The position numbers and the translations under genes are program-made. From NCBI GenBank assembly GCA_958295765.1, contig CATQHB010000002.1:2096091-2160090 (forward strand): a stretch of DNA of 64,000 bases, in the 5' to 3' direction. How positions within the stretch are numbered: the stretch's first letter is position 1; each line of letters opens with the position of its first letter. Shown here piece after piece: positions 25,031 to 34,715 of this stretch. The stretch comes from an uncultured Dehalococcoidia bacterium. GTDB lineage: Bacteria; Chloroflexota; Dehalococcoidia; Lucifugimonadales; UBA3495. Under the pieces are notes generated by a model. That model saw only the letters and a list, made by a program, of their open reading frames with translations, had not been told where the DNA came from and searched no databases.

Positions 25031-26017
25031 ATGTTACATCCATTTCCCCACCAGCGCGGGTCGGGGGAGCCAATCGTAGAACTGCAAGACGTTACCGCCG
25101 GTTATGACGGCCAGCAGGTGCTGGAGAACGTGAGCCTGAGGGTGATGCCCGGCGACTTTGTCGGGCTGCTGGGCCCCAGCGGTTCCGGCAAGACCACCCT
25201 GCTCCGCACCATCCTGGGCGCAGCCCGGATTTTCCGGGGGAAGGTGTCGGTCAACGGGACTAATCAGGTCAACAAGCGGGCGCAGGCCGGCTACGTTCCC
25301 CAACTGGAAACGATCGACTGGAACTTCCCGGTGAACGTGGAAGAGGTGGTGCTGATGGGCTGTACCCGCCACAATCCCCTATTTCCCTGGCACCGGCGAC
25401 AGGACCGGGAGAAGGCCCACGAAATGATGGAACGGCTGGGCATCGCCCACCTGCTCCGGCGGCAAATACGGGAACTTTCCGGGGGGCAGCAGCAGCGGGT
25501 ATTCCTGGCCCGCGCCCTGGTCAGCAACCCCGACCTGCTCCTGCTGGACGAACCCACCGGCGGGGTGGACATCAAAACCCGGGATGAGGTGATGCACCTG
25601 CTCCACGAACTGAATCACCAGGGCATTACCGTGGTGATGACCACCCACGAAATAAACGCGGTGGCGGCCCACCTGCCCTGGCTGGTCTGTCTGAACGGGC
25701 ATATCCTGGCCGAAGGCCCGCCCGGTGAAGTAATATCGCCGGAAATCCTGCGCCAAACCTACGGCGCCGAAATGCCGGTTATCGAGTACCAGGGAATGGC
25801 CCTGGTCGCCGAGAGTCCCCACTTCTTTGGCCGCAACGGAAACGGAAACGGCAAGGGAAAGGAACGGGATAACGGGGATGATAACGCCGCCAACCAGGAC
25901 GGCAACGATGACCGGAACCGGGACGGGAACCAATACGACCGGCAAAGCAACAGCGATAACGATAACGGGAACGGGAACAACCCGGTTCCCGCCCAAATCA
26001 CTCAAGCCAATTACTGA
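25031..26017 (+). CDS. znuC: Metal ABC transporter ATP-binding protein with Asn/Asp/Gly-rich tail
   Basis: A 328-aa ATPase of the ZnuC/MntB type. Walker A GPSGSGKT is at 48-55, the signature LSGGQ at 149-153, Walker B LLLLDE at about 169-174 and the switch His at 206. The usual protein ends near 260; this one continues with about 50 residues (269-318) almost entirely Asn, Asp, Gly, Arg and Lys. The tail could bind cations or be a repeat-driven extension. The permease gene follows after a repeat-containing gap of nearly 390 bp. Confidence 0.9.
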   Translation: MLHPFPHQRGSGEPIVELQDVTAGYDGQQVLENVSLRVMPGDFVGLLGPSGSGKTTLLRTILGAARIFRGKVSVNGTNQVNKRAQAGYVPQLETIDWNFPVNVEEVVLMGCTRHNPLFPWHRRQDREKAHEMMERLGIAHLLRRQIRELSGGQQQRVFLARALVSNPDLLLLDEPTGGVDIKTRDEVMHLLHELNHQGITVVMTTHEINAVAAHLPWLVCLNGHILAEGPPGEVISPEILRQTYGAEMPVIEYQGMALVAESPHFFGRNGNGNGKGKERDNGDDNAANQDGNDDRNRDGNQYDRQSNSDNDNGNGNNPVPAQITQANY

Positions 26018-26132
26018 TGCGGGAATAAACACGGGAGTTACGCCGTTGGTAATGGAACATTGAAAGCCCGGTGTCATTGAAAGTTTCAGGTCATTCCGAG
26101 CGCTTGATTAGCCATTCCAACAGCATTAGTCT

Positions 26133-26244
26133 GTCATTCCGACCGCAGGGAGGAATCTAAAATGCTGGGCTGTTGTCAAGTTCCGGTTCCGACAGAAATC
26201 TCAACCAGGAAAGAGTTTAGATTCCTCGCTCCGCTCGGAATGAC
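26133..26244. repeat. Family D 112-bp palindromic repeat, copy 2
   Basis: Same length and ends as copy 1 (GTCATTCCGACC... GGAATGAC). It lies in the 388-bp gap between the ATPase and permease genes, with further short GGAATGAC fragments on both sides up to about 26380. No gene is present. Confidence 0.85.
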
Positions 26245-26405
26245 AGGCTAACGGTGCTCCGCTCGGAATGACAGACTATCGGAATGACCGGCTAACGGCG
26301 TAACTCCTATAAATATAAACACCTGAACCGAAAACATCTAAACCGGCCCATACCGTCATCCCCGCCGGCGCCGGAATGACGGCGGCAAAACCGAGGAGTC
26401 CCAGG

Positions 26406-27281
26406 TTGCTTGAACCTTTCAGCTATGAGTTTTTTGTCCGCGGCCTGATTGCCGCTACCCTGGTCGGCGGCCTGTGCGGGCTGATTGGGGTCTATATTGT
26501 GCTGCGCCGCATGGCCTATATCGGGCATGGCCTGTCCCATGCCGTCTTTGGCGGCGCGGTGGTCAGTTATGTAATGTCCTTCAACTTCTTTATCGGGGCC
26601 AGCATCTGGGGTTTCCTATCGGCCCTGTTGATAACCCTGACCACCCGCAAGCGGAAAATCGGCTCAGACGCCGCCATTGGCATTATTACCACCGCCAGTT
26701 TTGCTTTGGGCATTGCCCTGATTAGCCGTTTCAAGACCTTTACCCGCAGCTTTGACGCCGCCCTTTTCGGCAACATCCTGGGCGTTACTCAGGGCGACTT
26801 GATTGCCATTCTGGTGGTGGCAGCGGTTACCGTTGCCATACTGATAGTCGGCTACAAGCTGTTCCTGTTTGCCACCTTTGAGCCGGAGGTGGCCGGCTTT
26901 TACGGCGTATCCACCGGTTGGGTGGACACGATGTTTTCCCTGGTGCTGGCGGCTACTATCGTGGTCTCCATCCAGGTGCTGGGCGTAACGATGATTGCCG
27001 CCGCTATCGTCATTCCCCCCATCGTGGCCCGCCTGCTGACCGACAGCTTCAAGACAATGGTGCTGCTGTCCAGCGGGGTCGGCGCCCTGTGCGGGTTGGG
27101 GGGAGTGTATGTCAGCTACTTTGTGGACGTATCCTCCGGGGCCAGCGTAGTCCTCTTTTCCTCGCTGCTTTTCGTGCTGGCCCTGCTCTACAGCAACCTG
27201 CGGAGTATGTTGTCCTCGGCGCCGGGCCGGGGAGCCGGGTTGCGCCGGCTGTCTCAGGGACACTCCGGCAACTTTGATTAA
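26406..27281 (+). CDS. znuB: Metal ABC transporter permease (ZnuB/MntC family)
   Basis: A 291-aa membrane protein with about eight helices and the ABC-3 family pattern (RGLIAATLVGGLCGLIGVYIVLRRMAYIGHGLSHAVFGG). I prefer TTG 26406 with GAGGAG 7 bp upstream; the in-frame ATG at 26376 lies in repeat-like sequence. It forms the channel with the ATPase at 25031 and receives metal from the lipoprotein at 23828. Confidence 0.88.
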   Translation: MLEPFSYEFFVRGLIAATLVGGLCGLIGVYIVLRRMAYIGHGLSHAVFGGAVVSYVMSFNFFIGASIWGFLSALLITLTTRKRKIGSDAAIGIITTASFALGIALISRFKTFTRSFDAALFGNILGVTQGDLIAILVVAAVTVAILIVGYKLFLFATFEPEVAGFYGVSTGWVDTMFSLVLAATIVVSIQVLGVTMIAAAIVIPPIVARLLTDSFKTMVLLSSGVGALCGLGGVYVSYFVDVSSGASVVLFSSLLFVLALLYSNLRSMLSSAPGRGAGLRRLSQGHSGNFD

Positions 27282-27426
27282 GCGATTAAGCTCAATTTAT
27301 GCACCGGGGGCTAACGTAGTATCGTAGCTTAAACCGTCATTTTCACCCCGGAGACACCGGCGTTACTCTGGGTCGCGGTGGCGGAAAACCCCCGCCCCCA
27401 ATCATAGCTCAGGCAGGAGACAGATT

Positions 27427-28854
27427 ATGGCGCACGCTCACCACCACGCCCACCTTCCGGCCGATGAGGAACAACGGGGATTCCGCCGGGGGGCCGCCTT
27501 TATTATCGGCGGCCTGACCAGCGGCCACGGCGTCTTTCACTGGCTTACTCAGAGCTTCCTGGTGGTGCTGCCGGAGGTGCGGGAGTTGCTGCTGGGCGGC
27601 AGCGTCATCGCCGCCACCAGTATCCAGACCACCCGGGAAATCGCCTCCGGGGTAGTGTCCCTGCCCGGCGGAATCCTCACCGACGCCCTGCGCCGTTACT
27701 GGGGCTGGGTGATGGCGGTGTGCATGGCCCTCTTTGGCGTGGGCTGGCTGCTGATGGCGGCCGGCGGCTGGTCGGTGCCCGGCAGCGCCTGGCTCACCGC
27801 CGAGCAGCCCCTCCCGGACGGCAGCCAGTCGGCCTCCTTCAACCTGGCCGGCTACATTCTCCTCATCATCGGAATGGCCGTAGTGGGCCTGGCGGCGTCC
27901 TTCTGGCACCTGCCGGCAATGGCGGCCCTCTCCTCCCGGTTCAGCCACCGGCGCGGTTCGGTACTCTCCTTTCACGGCGTCGGGGGCAACGTCGGGGACG
28001 TTATCGGCCCGGTGTTGACCGGTTCGCTGCTGGTTATCCTGACCTGGCAGGCCATCATTACCATCTACGCCGCCGTGCCGATTTTCCTGGCCTTTCTGGT
28101 CTTTTGGGCCTTTCGCGACATTGGACACCGGGCGCAGGCGGCGGCGGAGAACGAGCCGGCCCATACAATGGCAAGCCAGCTTGCCGAAACCCGGTTGCTG
28201 ATTGGCAACCCCCGCATCTGGGGCATAACGGCGGTGGCCGGCCTGCGGGGTATGGCCTACCTGGGCTTTATCACCGTCCTGCCCCTGTATATGTATGACG
28301 TGCTGGGGCTGACCGGCGAGGCGGAACGGTGGAACTTCAGCGGCCTGGTCATCCGGGGCGGCCTCATCGGGCTGCTGGTTTTGGTAGGGATTTTCGCCAG
28401 CCCGGTGATGGGCTACCTCTCCGACCGCTTTGGCCGCAAGCCGGTGTTAATCCCGGGGATGTCGGTGCTGGCAGTGCTTACTCTGCTGATGGCTTTCTAC
28501 GGGGACAACCTGGCGGCGATGACCGTCCTGCTGGCCGGCCTGGGGCTGTTCCTCTACAGCGACCAGCCAATTTTGACCGCCGCCGCAATGGACATTGTGC
28601 GGGAAGGCACGGCGGCGACTACCCTGGGGGTGTTGTCCACCGCCCGGTTTATTTTCAGCGCCGCCTCTCCCCTGATTGCCGGTTCGCTGTACGCCATCAA
28701 CCCGGACAACCTGTTCTACTACACCGCCGCGCTGTACGCCGCCGCCATCCTGATTCTGGCGCTGGTTCGTATGCCCCGCACCGCGCCGCCACCGCCGCCC
28801 GTTGCGGAGGACAGCCACCCCGGACACCAGCACGGCCACCGGCATAACCACTGA
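27427..28854 (+). CDS. MFS transporter with His-rich N and C termini
   Basis: A 475-aa major facilitator protein with about 12 membrane helices. The first residues are MAHAHHHAHLP (five His in nine residues) and the last are HPGHQHGHRHNH, so both cytoplasmic ends could bind Zn or other transition metals. The position directly after the Fur-family/ABC metal locus suggests a metal-linked role (export of metal, or of a metal complex), but MFS proteins of this sequence type are better known as drug or sugar transporters. Upstream of ATG there is only a weak GGAGAC. Confidence 0.82.
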   Translation: MAHAHHHAHLPADEEQRGFRRGAAFIIGGLTSGHGVFHWLTQSFLVVLPEVRELLLGGSVIAATSIQTTREIASGVVSLPGGILTDALRRYWGWVMAVCMALFGVGWLLMAAGGWSVPGSAWLTAEQPLPDGSQSASFNLAGYILLIIGMAVVGLAASFWHLPAMAALSSRFSHRRGSVLSFHGVGGNVGDVIGPVLTGSLLVILTWQAIITIYAAVPIFLAFLVFWAFRDIGHRAQAAAENEPAHTMASQLAETRLLIGNPRIWGITAVAGLRGMAYLGFITVLPLYMYDVLGLTGEAERWNFSGLVIRGGLIGLLVLVGIFASPVMGYLSDRFGRKPVLIPGMSVLAVLTLLMAFYGDNLAAMTVLLAGLGLFLYSDQPILTAAAMDIVREGTAATTLGVLSTARFIFSAASPLIAGSLYAINPDNLFYYTAALYAAAILILALVRMPRTAPPPPPVAEDSHPGHQHGHRHNH

Positions 28855-28871
28855 CCCACCAGGCTCTTAAT

Positions 28872-28906
28872 CCCGGAGACGCAGAGGGACTGTCTGCGTC
28901 TCCGGG
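28872..28906 (+). terminator. Hairpin after the His-rich MFS gene
   Basis: A perfect 13-bp stem (CCCGGAGACGCAG / CTGCGTCTCCGGG) with a 9-nt loop begins 18 bp after the stop codon. No T-tract follows. Confidence 0.6.
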
Positions 28907-28984
28907 CCAAAACCCGCCAATCCCTAACTACGGTTCAAGCTGTGATTGCCTGAATTAGGCGATATAATCCCCGGAAAGAGCAGG

Positions 28985-29156
28985 GCAATCGCAGCATAAA
29001 CCCGTCATTCCGGTCATAAAACCGTCGTTCCGGCGAAAGCCGGAATCCAGAACCCTTTGTAGCCGGCACGCTCTTTCCCCGGGGATTTCCTGGATTCCGG
29101 CCTGCGCCGGAACGACGGTGGCTTGGGTTGCCATAGTTAAGACGCGATTGCCTTGA
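28985..29156. repeat. Family A element with outer arms
   Basis: Left end GGGCAATCGCAGCATAAACC (about 28983), A palindrome at 29022-29118, and right arm GGTTGCCATAGTTAAGACGC to about 29153. Confidence 0.85.
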
Positions 29157-29157
29157 T

Positions 29158-29337
29158 TGTAGGGGCGGGTTTATAACCCGCCCGACGTTTAACGGCAAGG
29201 GAATACCGGAAAACGGGTTGTCCTAGTTGACCGGTTCCGGTATCTGAGCCAGGGCGGGTTACAAACCCGCCCCTACGTCGATGGTAATACCAGGTCGATG
29301 ATAATACCAACACCCGTTGAGAATACTGGTGATAATA
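29158..29337. mobile_element. Family C mini-element, copy 4 (left end missing)
   Basis: Internal arms GTAGGGGCGGGTTTATAACC and its reverse are present, with a right end AATACCAACACCCGTTGAGAATAC. The left terminal repeat is absent where it abuts the family A arm, suggesting one repeat inserted into or next to the other. The gap 28855-29362 contains nothing else. Confidence 0.65.
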
Positions 29338-29362
29338 CCGGGCAATTGCAGCAGGGCGGTCG

Positions 29363-31393
29363 GTGTTGAACTGTCATAACTGCGGAAAAGAGCTTTCCTC
29401 GACGGCAAATTTCTGCTCCTACTGTGGCGTTGCTCAGGGAAATGCCGCTGCCGGCGCCGCCGCCCCTAATGTAGAGAGTTTGGCCCCGGAACCGGCGGAC
29501 GGCGCCGACCCGTCGGGACAGCTTGCGGCGCTGCGGGCCATTGTCCGGGAATTGCAAGCTGAGGTGGCCCGGTCAGCCCGGCGCATTGCCGCACTGGAAA
29601 ACGCGCTTTTCCGGCCCGGCCCGGCTACTCCTGCCGACCGGTCAACCACCACCGTACCGCCAGACGCTGCTGCTGCCCCTACTGCCGGCCTGCCACCGGT
29701 CTCCGCCGTACCGCCGGCCGCGCCGGCGCCACCGGGCTACTATGCCGCCACTCCCGCCGGCCTTGCCGGCGCGCCGGCCGGTGAACCGCCCCGGAGCCTG
29801 CCCGACCGGGTAGCCGGGATGGATTGGGAGTGGCTGTTGGGGGGCAACTGGCTGGCCCGAATCGGTATTCTGGCCTTGATAATCGGTATGGGCTTCTTTC
29901 TCAAACTGGCCTTTGATAATGACTGGATTGGGGAGACGGGGCGGGTGCTGCTGGGGTTGGTGGTAGGGTTGGCTCTGCTGGGCGGCGGTGAATACTGGCG
30001 GAAAAAGTATCCTATCTGGGCGCAGGCCCTGACCGGCGGGGGCATTGCCATCCTGTACCTCTCCGTCTTTGCCGCCTTTGCCTTCTACGGACTGATGCCG
30101 GCCCTGGCGGCTTTGGGCCTCTTTTCCCTGGTAACGCTGGCCGCCGCCGGGTTGGCCCTGCGTTACGAGGCCCGGGCCATCGCCATCCTGGGCATCTTGG
30201 GGGGATTCCTCAGCCCGCTGCTGCTGGCCGAGGGGTTGGCCGAGCAGTGGATACTGCTGGCCTACGTGGTGGTGCTGGATTTGGGGGTGCTGGGGCTGGT
30301 CGCCTTCCGCAACTGGCGCTGGTTCACCCTGCTGGGCCTGGTCGGGTCGCTGGCCCTCTACGGGTTCTGGCGGGCGGCGCTGGAGCCGGGGCTGCTGCTG
30401 TCCCAAATCGGCATTACCGTCATATTCATCATCTTTGTCGGCGCAACTACCCTGTTCCACCTGATTTGGCGGCGCGCGCCGGGGCCATTGGATTTAGCCC
30501 TGATGTCCCTCAACGCGGCGGCCTACTTTGGCATCAGCTACGCCCTGCTTTTCTCCGAGTTTCGGGCCTGGATGGGCGGCTTTACCCTGCTGCTGGCCCT
30601 GTTCTACGGGGCGTTGGGCTATGGAATTATGCTGCGACACCGGGGGCTGGCGCCGCTCAGCCTCTTTGCGCTGGCGATTGCCCTGGTGCTGCTCACCATT
30701 GCGGCGCCGGTGCAGTTCAACGGCCCCTGGCTTACCGTGGCCTGGGCCGCGGAGGCGGTGGCCCTGGTCGGGCTGTCCTTCACCTGGCGAATGTACCAAC
30801 TGCGCTGGTTCGGCGTAGGGGTATTGGCCCTCATCGCCATTCGGCTGCTGATTCTGGACAGCTTTCCCCTGGACTCGCTGGAAACCTATGCCTTCCTGCT
30901 CAACCGGCGTTTCCTGGCCTATGCGGTGGGCATCGGGGCGATGTACCTGGTGGCTTATGCCTTATGGCGGTGGCGAGAGCGATACTTCCATCCTGAGGAG
31001 CGGTGGCTCATTCCGCCGGTTCTGGTGGCCGCCAACTTCCTGTCCCTGTTCGTCTTGAGCCTGGAGATTTTTGAGGCGATTACCTTGAATGTCCTGCCGG
31101 TGCCGCCGAATCTGGCCGGCAACGTCAGCAGTTTGTCGCTGAGCCTGCTGTGGGCCGTTTACGCCGCTGTATTGATTGTGGTGGGCATTGTCCGCCGTTC
31201 CCGCTGGACCCGGCTGGCCGGGCTGGGGCTGCTGGCAATCCCCATTATCAAGCTCTTTCTCTATGACGCCTTTGCCATGGAACGGGAGTACCGGGTCGCC
31301 GCTTTTATCAGCCTGGGCGTTTTGCTGGTCCTGGGCGGGTTCCTGTACCAACGCTACCGCCGGGTTATCCGGGGGTTCCTGCTGGATGATTAG
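29363..31393 (+). CDS. DUF2339 multi-pass membrane protein with N-terminal zinc ribbon
   Basis: A 676-aa protein. C4, C7, C18 and C21 (NCHNCGKE...CSYCG) form a zinc ribbon. A coiled-coil-like stretch (about 50-80) and a Pro/Ala linker follow. From about residue 155 (DWEWLLGGNWLARIGILALIIGMGFFLK) to the end there are some 16 or more membrane helices, matching DUF2339. The function of the family is not known. The start is a GTG with a weak ribosome-binding site. Confidence 0.82.
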   Translation: MLNCHNCGKELSSTANFCSYCGVAQGNAAAGAAAPNVESLAPEPADGADPSGQLAALRAIVRELQAEVARSARRIAALENALFRPGPATPADRSTTTVPPDAAAAPTAGLPPVSAVPPAAPAPPGYYAATPAGLAGAPAGEPPRSLPDRVAGMDWEWLLGGNWLARIGILALIIGMGFFLKLAFDNDWIGETGRVLLGLVVGLALLGGGEYWRKKYPIWAQALTGGGIAILYLSVFAAFAFYGLMPALAALGLFSLVTLAAAGLALRYEARAIAILGILGGFLSPLLLAEGLAEQWILLAYVVVLDLGVLGLVAFRNWRWFTLLGLVGSLALYGFWRAALEPGLLLSQIGITVIFIIFVGATTLFHLIWRRAPGPLDLALMSLNAAAYFGISYALLFSEFRAWMGGFTLLLALFYGALGYGIMLRHRGLAPLSLFALAIALVLLTIAAPVQFNGPWLTVAWAAEAVALVGLSFTWRMYQLRWFGVGVLALIAIRLLILDSFPLDSLETYAFLLNRRFLAYAVGIGAMYLVAYALWRWRERYFHPEERWLIPPVLVAANFLSLFVLSLEIFEAITLNVLPVPPNLAGNVSSLSLSLLWAVYAAVLIVVGIVRRSRWTRLAGLGLLAIPIIKLFLYDAFAMEREYRVAAFISLGVLLVLGGFLYQRYRRVIRGFLLDD

Positions 31394-31510
31394 TTTCCGC
31401 CGGACTTTGGGGAAAGGAGAGGTGGTTCAAGCAGGCGCAGCAAGGGCGGGTTTGGAACCCGCCCCTACCATTGTAGTTTGACCCGGTGTAGTTTGTACCG
31501 TAGTTCGCTC

Positions 31511-32329
31511 CTAGTAGAAAACGGCGCTGCCTACGCCGCCGCCGGCCGCAATCACCTCGCCGGTAATGGCCCAAGCCTTGTCCGAGGCCAGGAAAGCGGT
31601 CAGGAAACCGATTTCCTCGGCGTCCACCATCCGGCAGATAGCATTGCCCCGGCCCGAACCGGGGGAAAAGTCCTGCTGTTCCACCGCCTCCGGCGACAGG
31701 CCCAACTGGGCCGCCCGGGCCTCCAGCATACCGGCGGTGCGCTCGGTGCGGGTGGTGCCGGGGTGGATGCAGTTGACGGTAATCCCGTAGCGGCCCAAAT
31801 CGTTGGACAGGGTCTTGGTCATGTGAACCAGGGATACGTTGCGCGCCCCGCCGCTCAGGTTGCCGGCGTTGCGGGCGTTGCCTCCGCTGATGTTGACGAT
31901 GCGGCCCCAACCCTGTTCTTTCAGCAGGGGAATGGCCGCCCGGGAGCAGCGCAGGGCGCCGACGTACTTCACGTCAAAATCGCCCAGCAGCGCATCCTCG
32001 TCCACCGTCTCAATGTAGCCGACGGCGTTGTCGGAGCCGCCGGGCAGGGAGGCGCTGTTGACCATTATATGCAGCCCGCCCAACCTTTCCGCAGCCTCGG
32101 CCACCACCCGGTTCACCTGGTCGGTCTGGGTAACGTCCAGGGGAATGGGAATAATGCTGCGGCCGGTGGCGTCGCCGATTTCCTTGGCGGCGGCCTCCAG
32201 TTGGTCCACCGAGCGGGAGGAAATTACCACGTCGCAACCCTCCTGGGCCAGCACCCGGGCGATGGCCTTACCGATGCCCCGTCCACCGCCGCCCACAAAG
32301 GCTTTCTTGCCCTCCAATCCAAAATCCAT
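31511..32329 (-). CDS. SDR-family protein lacking the canonical YxxxK pair
   Basis: A 272-aa SDR-fold protein with GGAGGT 6 bp before the ATG at 32329 on the minus strand. Rossmann motif GGGGRGIGKAIA and NCIHPG are present. At the place of the catalytic YxxxK the sequence reads GGARNVSLVHMTKTL; alignment by the following helix puts Gly and Asn where Tyr and Lys should be. It may have another catalytic chemistry, a structural role, or belong to an SDR group that uses different residues. The NAD(P) site looks intact. Confidence 0.8.
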   Translation of the reverse strand: MDFGLEGKKAFVGGGGRGIGKAIARVLAQEGCDVVISSRSVDQLEAAAKEIGDATGRSIIPIPLDVTQTDQVNRVVAEAAERLGGLHIMVNSASLPGGSDNAVGYIETVDEDALLGDFDVKYVGALRCSRAAIPLLKEQGWGRIVNISGGNARNAGNLSGGARNVSLVHMTKTLSNDLGRYGITVNCIHPGTTRTERTAGMLEARAAQLGLSPEAVEQQDFSPGSGRGNAICRMVDAEEIGFLTAFLASDKAWAITGEVIAAGGGVGSAVFY

Positions 32330-32444
32330 AATGATACCTCCAGTCAACTTTCCGGCATTGTACACAAGCCCCGGGTTCGTAGCAAGTTGAACCTGATTTG
32401 CGGCGGGGGTAGGGTAGATGCCAAGTCTGCGCTAGGGACAAAAT

Positions 32445-32638
32445 CCGCTCATGGTGAATACAACCGCCCATGGTGAATACAACCGCCCATAGTGAATACA
32501 ACCGCCCATAGTAAATACAACCGCCCATAGTGAATACAACCGCTCATAGTGAATACAACCGCTCATGGTGAATACAACCGCTCATGGTGAGCTTGTCGAA
32601 CCACCCCCCTATCCTTCGACAAGCTCAGGATGAGCGGA
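32445..32638. repeat. 19-bp tandem array grown from a family B half-site, plus B pair
   Basis: Seven consecutive 19-bp units of CCGCYCATRGTGAATACAA run from 32445 to 32577; the eighth (32578) continues as a normal family B half-site (CCGCTCATGGTGAGCTTGTC). A convergent B half-site follows at about 32614-32637. Confidence 0.88.
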
Positions 32639-32643
32639 TCAGT

Positions 32644-32709
32644 GGGTAGGGGCGGTTCGCGAACCGCCCCTACCCCAACGAAAATACCAACATACATTGA
32701 GAATACCAG
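32644..32709. repeat. Palindrome plus right end of family C
   Basis: GGGTAGGGGCGGTTCGCGAA is the first part of a perfect palindrome at 32644-32675, followed by a family C right terminal repeat (AATACCAACATACATTGAGAATACC). It looks like an internally deleted C element. TTGAGA at its end (32697-32702) and GATACC 17 bp later could serve the next gene as a weak promoter. Confidence 0.6.
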
Positions 32710-32837
32710 ACGGATATTCGATACCGCGCCGGCGAATTTCCTGATAAGATATAAGCCCCAATGACCGATTAGACAAATCAGGCGGTACTCTTGCCGGCCG
32801 CTGAAAGCCGGCGGAAAAATAATAAACCGGGAGCAGC

Positions 32838-34715
32838 ATGGACAGCTATACCAACGGAGACATTACCAACGGAGACATTCGGAATCTGGCAATCATCGCC
32901 CACGTCGACCATGGCAAGACCACCCTGGTGGACGCCCTGTTAAAGCAGGGGCAGGTTTTCCGGGCTAACCAGGCGGTGGGCGAGCTGATTATGGACAGCA
33001 ACCCCCTGGAGCGGGAAAGGGGCATTACCATTCTGGCAAAAAATACGGCGGTGCATTACCGGGGGGTGAAGATTAACATTATCGACACGCCGGGCCACGC
33101 CGACTTCAGCGGCGAGGTTGAGCGGGTGATGAATATGGCCGACGGCTGTCTGCTGCTGGTGGACGCCGTGGACGGCCCGATGCCCCAGACCCGCTACGTG
33201 CTGCAACAGGCCCTGCAACGGGACGTAACCCCCATGGTGGTCATCAACAAAATTGACCGCCCGGAATCCCGCATCGCCGAAGTGGTGGAACTGGTGCAAG
33301 ACCTGTTCCTGGAATTGGCGACCAAGCCGGAGCAACTGGACTTCCCGATCCTTTACGCCTCGGCCCGCCAGGGTTACGCCGTTACCGACCCCGGCGCCGT
33401 TGCCCCGACCGGCGGCCAGGATATGCAGCCCTTGTTTGAGGCGATTCTGGAGGTTGTGCCGCCGCCCGCCGGCAATCCGGCGGGGCCTTTGCAGTTGCTG
33501 GTCGCCGCCCTGGATTATGACAATTACCTGGGCCAGATAGCGATCGGCCGCCTGTTCCGGGGCAACGTCCACTTCCGGGAGCCGGTGGCCTTAATCGGTC
33601 GGGACGCCGAACCCCGGCCGGGCAACCTGGAGAAGGTGTTTGTGTTCCGGGGCCTGGAACGCCTGGAGGTGCCGGAGGCTCAGGTAGGCGATATTGTCGC
33701 GGTGTCCGGCATTGAGGAGGTGTCCATTGGCGATACGATCGCCGCTCAGGACTGCCCGGAGGCGCTGCCTTCCATTGACATCGACGAGCCGACGGTGAAA
33801 ATGACCTTCGGCGTCAACACCTCGCCGTTTATGGGCCGGGAAGGGGCGCGCTGCACCTCCCGCCTGCTGCGGGAACGGCTGTTCCGGGAACTGCGCACCA
33901 ACGTAAGCCTGCGCGTCGAGGAAACCGCCAGCGCCGATGAGTTCCTGGTATCGGGACGGGGCGAGTTGCACCTGGCGATCCTGGTGGAAACGATGCGGCG
34001 CGAAGAGTACGAGTTTCAGGTGTCCAAGCCGGAACCGGTTACCAAAGTCATTGACGGCAAAGTTTACGAACCCTATGAGCAACTCACCATCCATACCCGC
34101 GAGGAGTTTATCGGCGAGCTTTCGGAAAGCCTGTCCCATCGGCTGGCCCAGCTTACCGATATGGACAATGACGGGGCCGGCAACGTGCGGTTGGAGTACC
34201 GGGTGCCGACTCGCGGGCTAATCGGGTTCCGGTCCTTTTTCCTGCGAACCACCCGGGGCAACGGCGTGAACAGCAGCCACTTCACCGAGTATCAACCGAT
34301 GCGGGGCGAGGTGAAGTCAACCTTCACCAGGGCGTTGATTGCCTCGGAAACCGGCGTAGCCGTTACCTATGGACTCCTTAACGCCCAAGGCCGGGGGTCA
34401 ACCTTTGTCGAGTCGGGCGCGCCGGTTTACGCCGGAATGATTGTCGGGATGCACCCCAAAGAGGATGACATCGTGGTCAACGTATGCCGGGAAAAGAAAC
34501 TGACCAATATGCGCTCCTCCACCGCCGACGTAGCCAAGCGGCTCAGTCCGGCGGTAAAGTTCAGCCTGGAGGAGGCGCTGGACTTCATCGGCCCCGACGA
34601 ACTGGTAGAAGTTACCCCGCAAAACTTCCGCCTGCGTAAAAAGGAATTGTCGGCGGGAGTACGCCAACGCCAGCGCCACCGGGACCGCCGCAGCGAAACC
34701 GCCGGAGTGGTATAG
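32838..34715 (+). CDS. typA: Translational GTPase TypA/BipA
   Basis: A 625-aa ribosome-associated GTPase. G motifs are [11 protein letters not shown] (G1), GITI (G2), DTPGHADF (G3) and NKIDRPESR (G4). The elongation-factor-like domain II, domain III and V regions follow, with [19 protein letters not shown] and the TypA-specific C-terminal domain ([17 protein letters not shown]). BipA supports ribosome assembly and stress adaptation. The protein begins with a repeated TNGDI stretch. Standalone gene. Confidence 0.95.
   Translation: MDSYTNGDITNGDIRNLAIIAHVDHGKTTLVDALLKQGQVFRANQAVGELIMDSNPLERERGITILAKNTAVHYRGVKINIIDTPGHADFSGEVERVMNMADGCLLLVDAVDGPMPQTRYVLQQALQRDVTPMVVINKIDRPESRIAEVVELVQDLFLELATKPEQLDFPILYASARQGYAVTDPGAVAPTGGQDMQPLFEAILEVVPPPAGNPAGPLQLLVAALDYDNYLGQIAIGRLFRGNVHFREPVALIGRDAEPRPGNLEKVFVFRGLERLEVPEAQVGDIVAVSGIEEVSIGDTIAAQDCPEALPSIDIDEPTVKMTFGVNTSPFMGREGARCTSRLLRERLFRELRTNVSLRVEETASADEFLVSGRGELHLAILVETMRREEYEFQVSKPEPVTKVIDGKVYEPYEQLTIHTREEFIGELSESLSHRLAQLTDMDNDGAGNVRLEYRVPTRGLIGFRSFFLRTTRGNGVNSSHFTEYQPMRGEVKSTFTRALIASETGVAVTYGLLNAQGRGSTFVESGAPVYAGMIVGMHPKEDDIVVNVCREKKLTNMRSSTADVAKRLSPAVKFSLEEALDFIGPDELVEVTPQNFRLRKKELSAGVRQRQRHRDRRSETAGVV

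Noticed and set aside
32445-32590. Possible CRISPR array
   Set aside because: The units are contiguous 19-bp tandem repeats with no spacers, and no cas genes are nearby.
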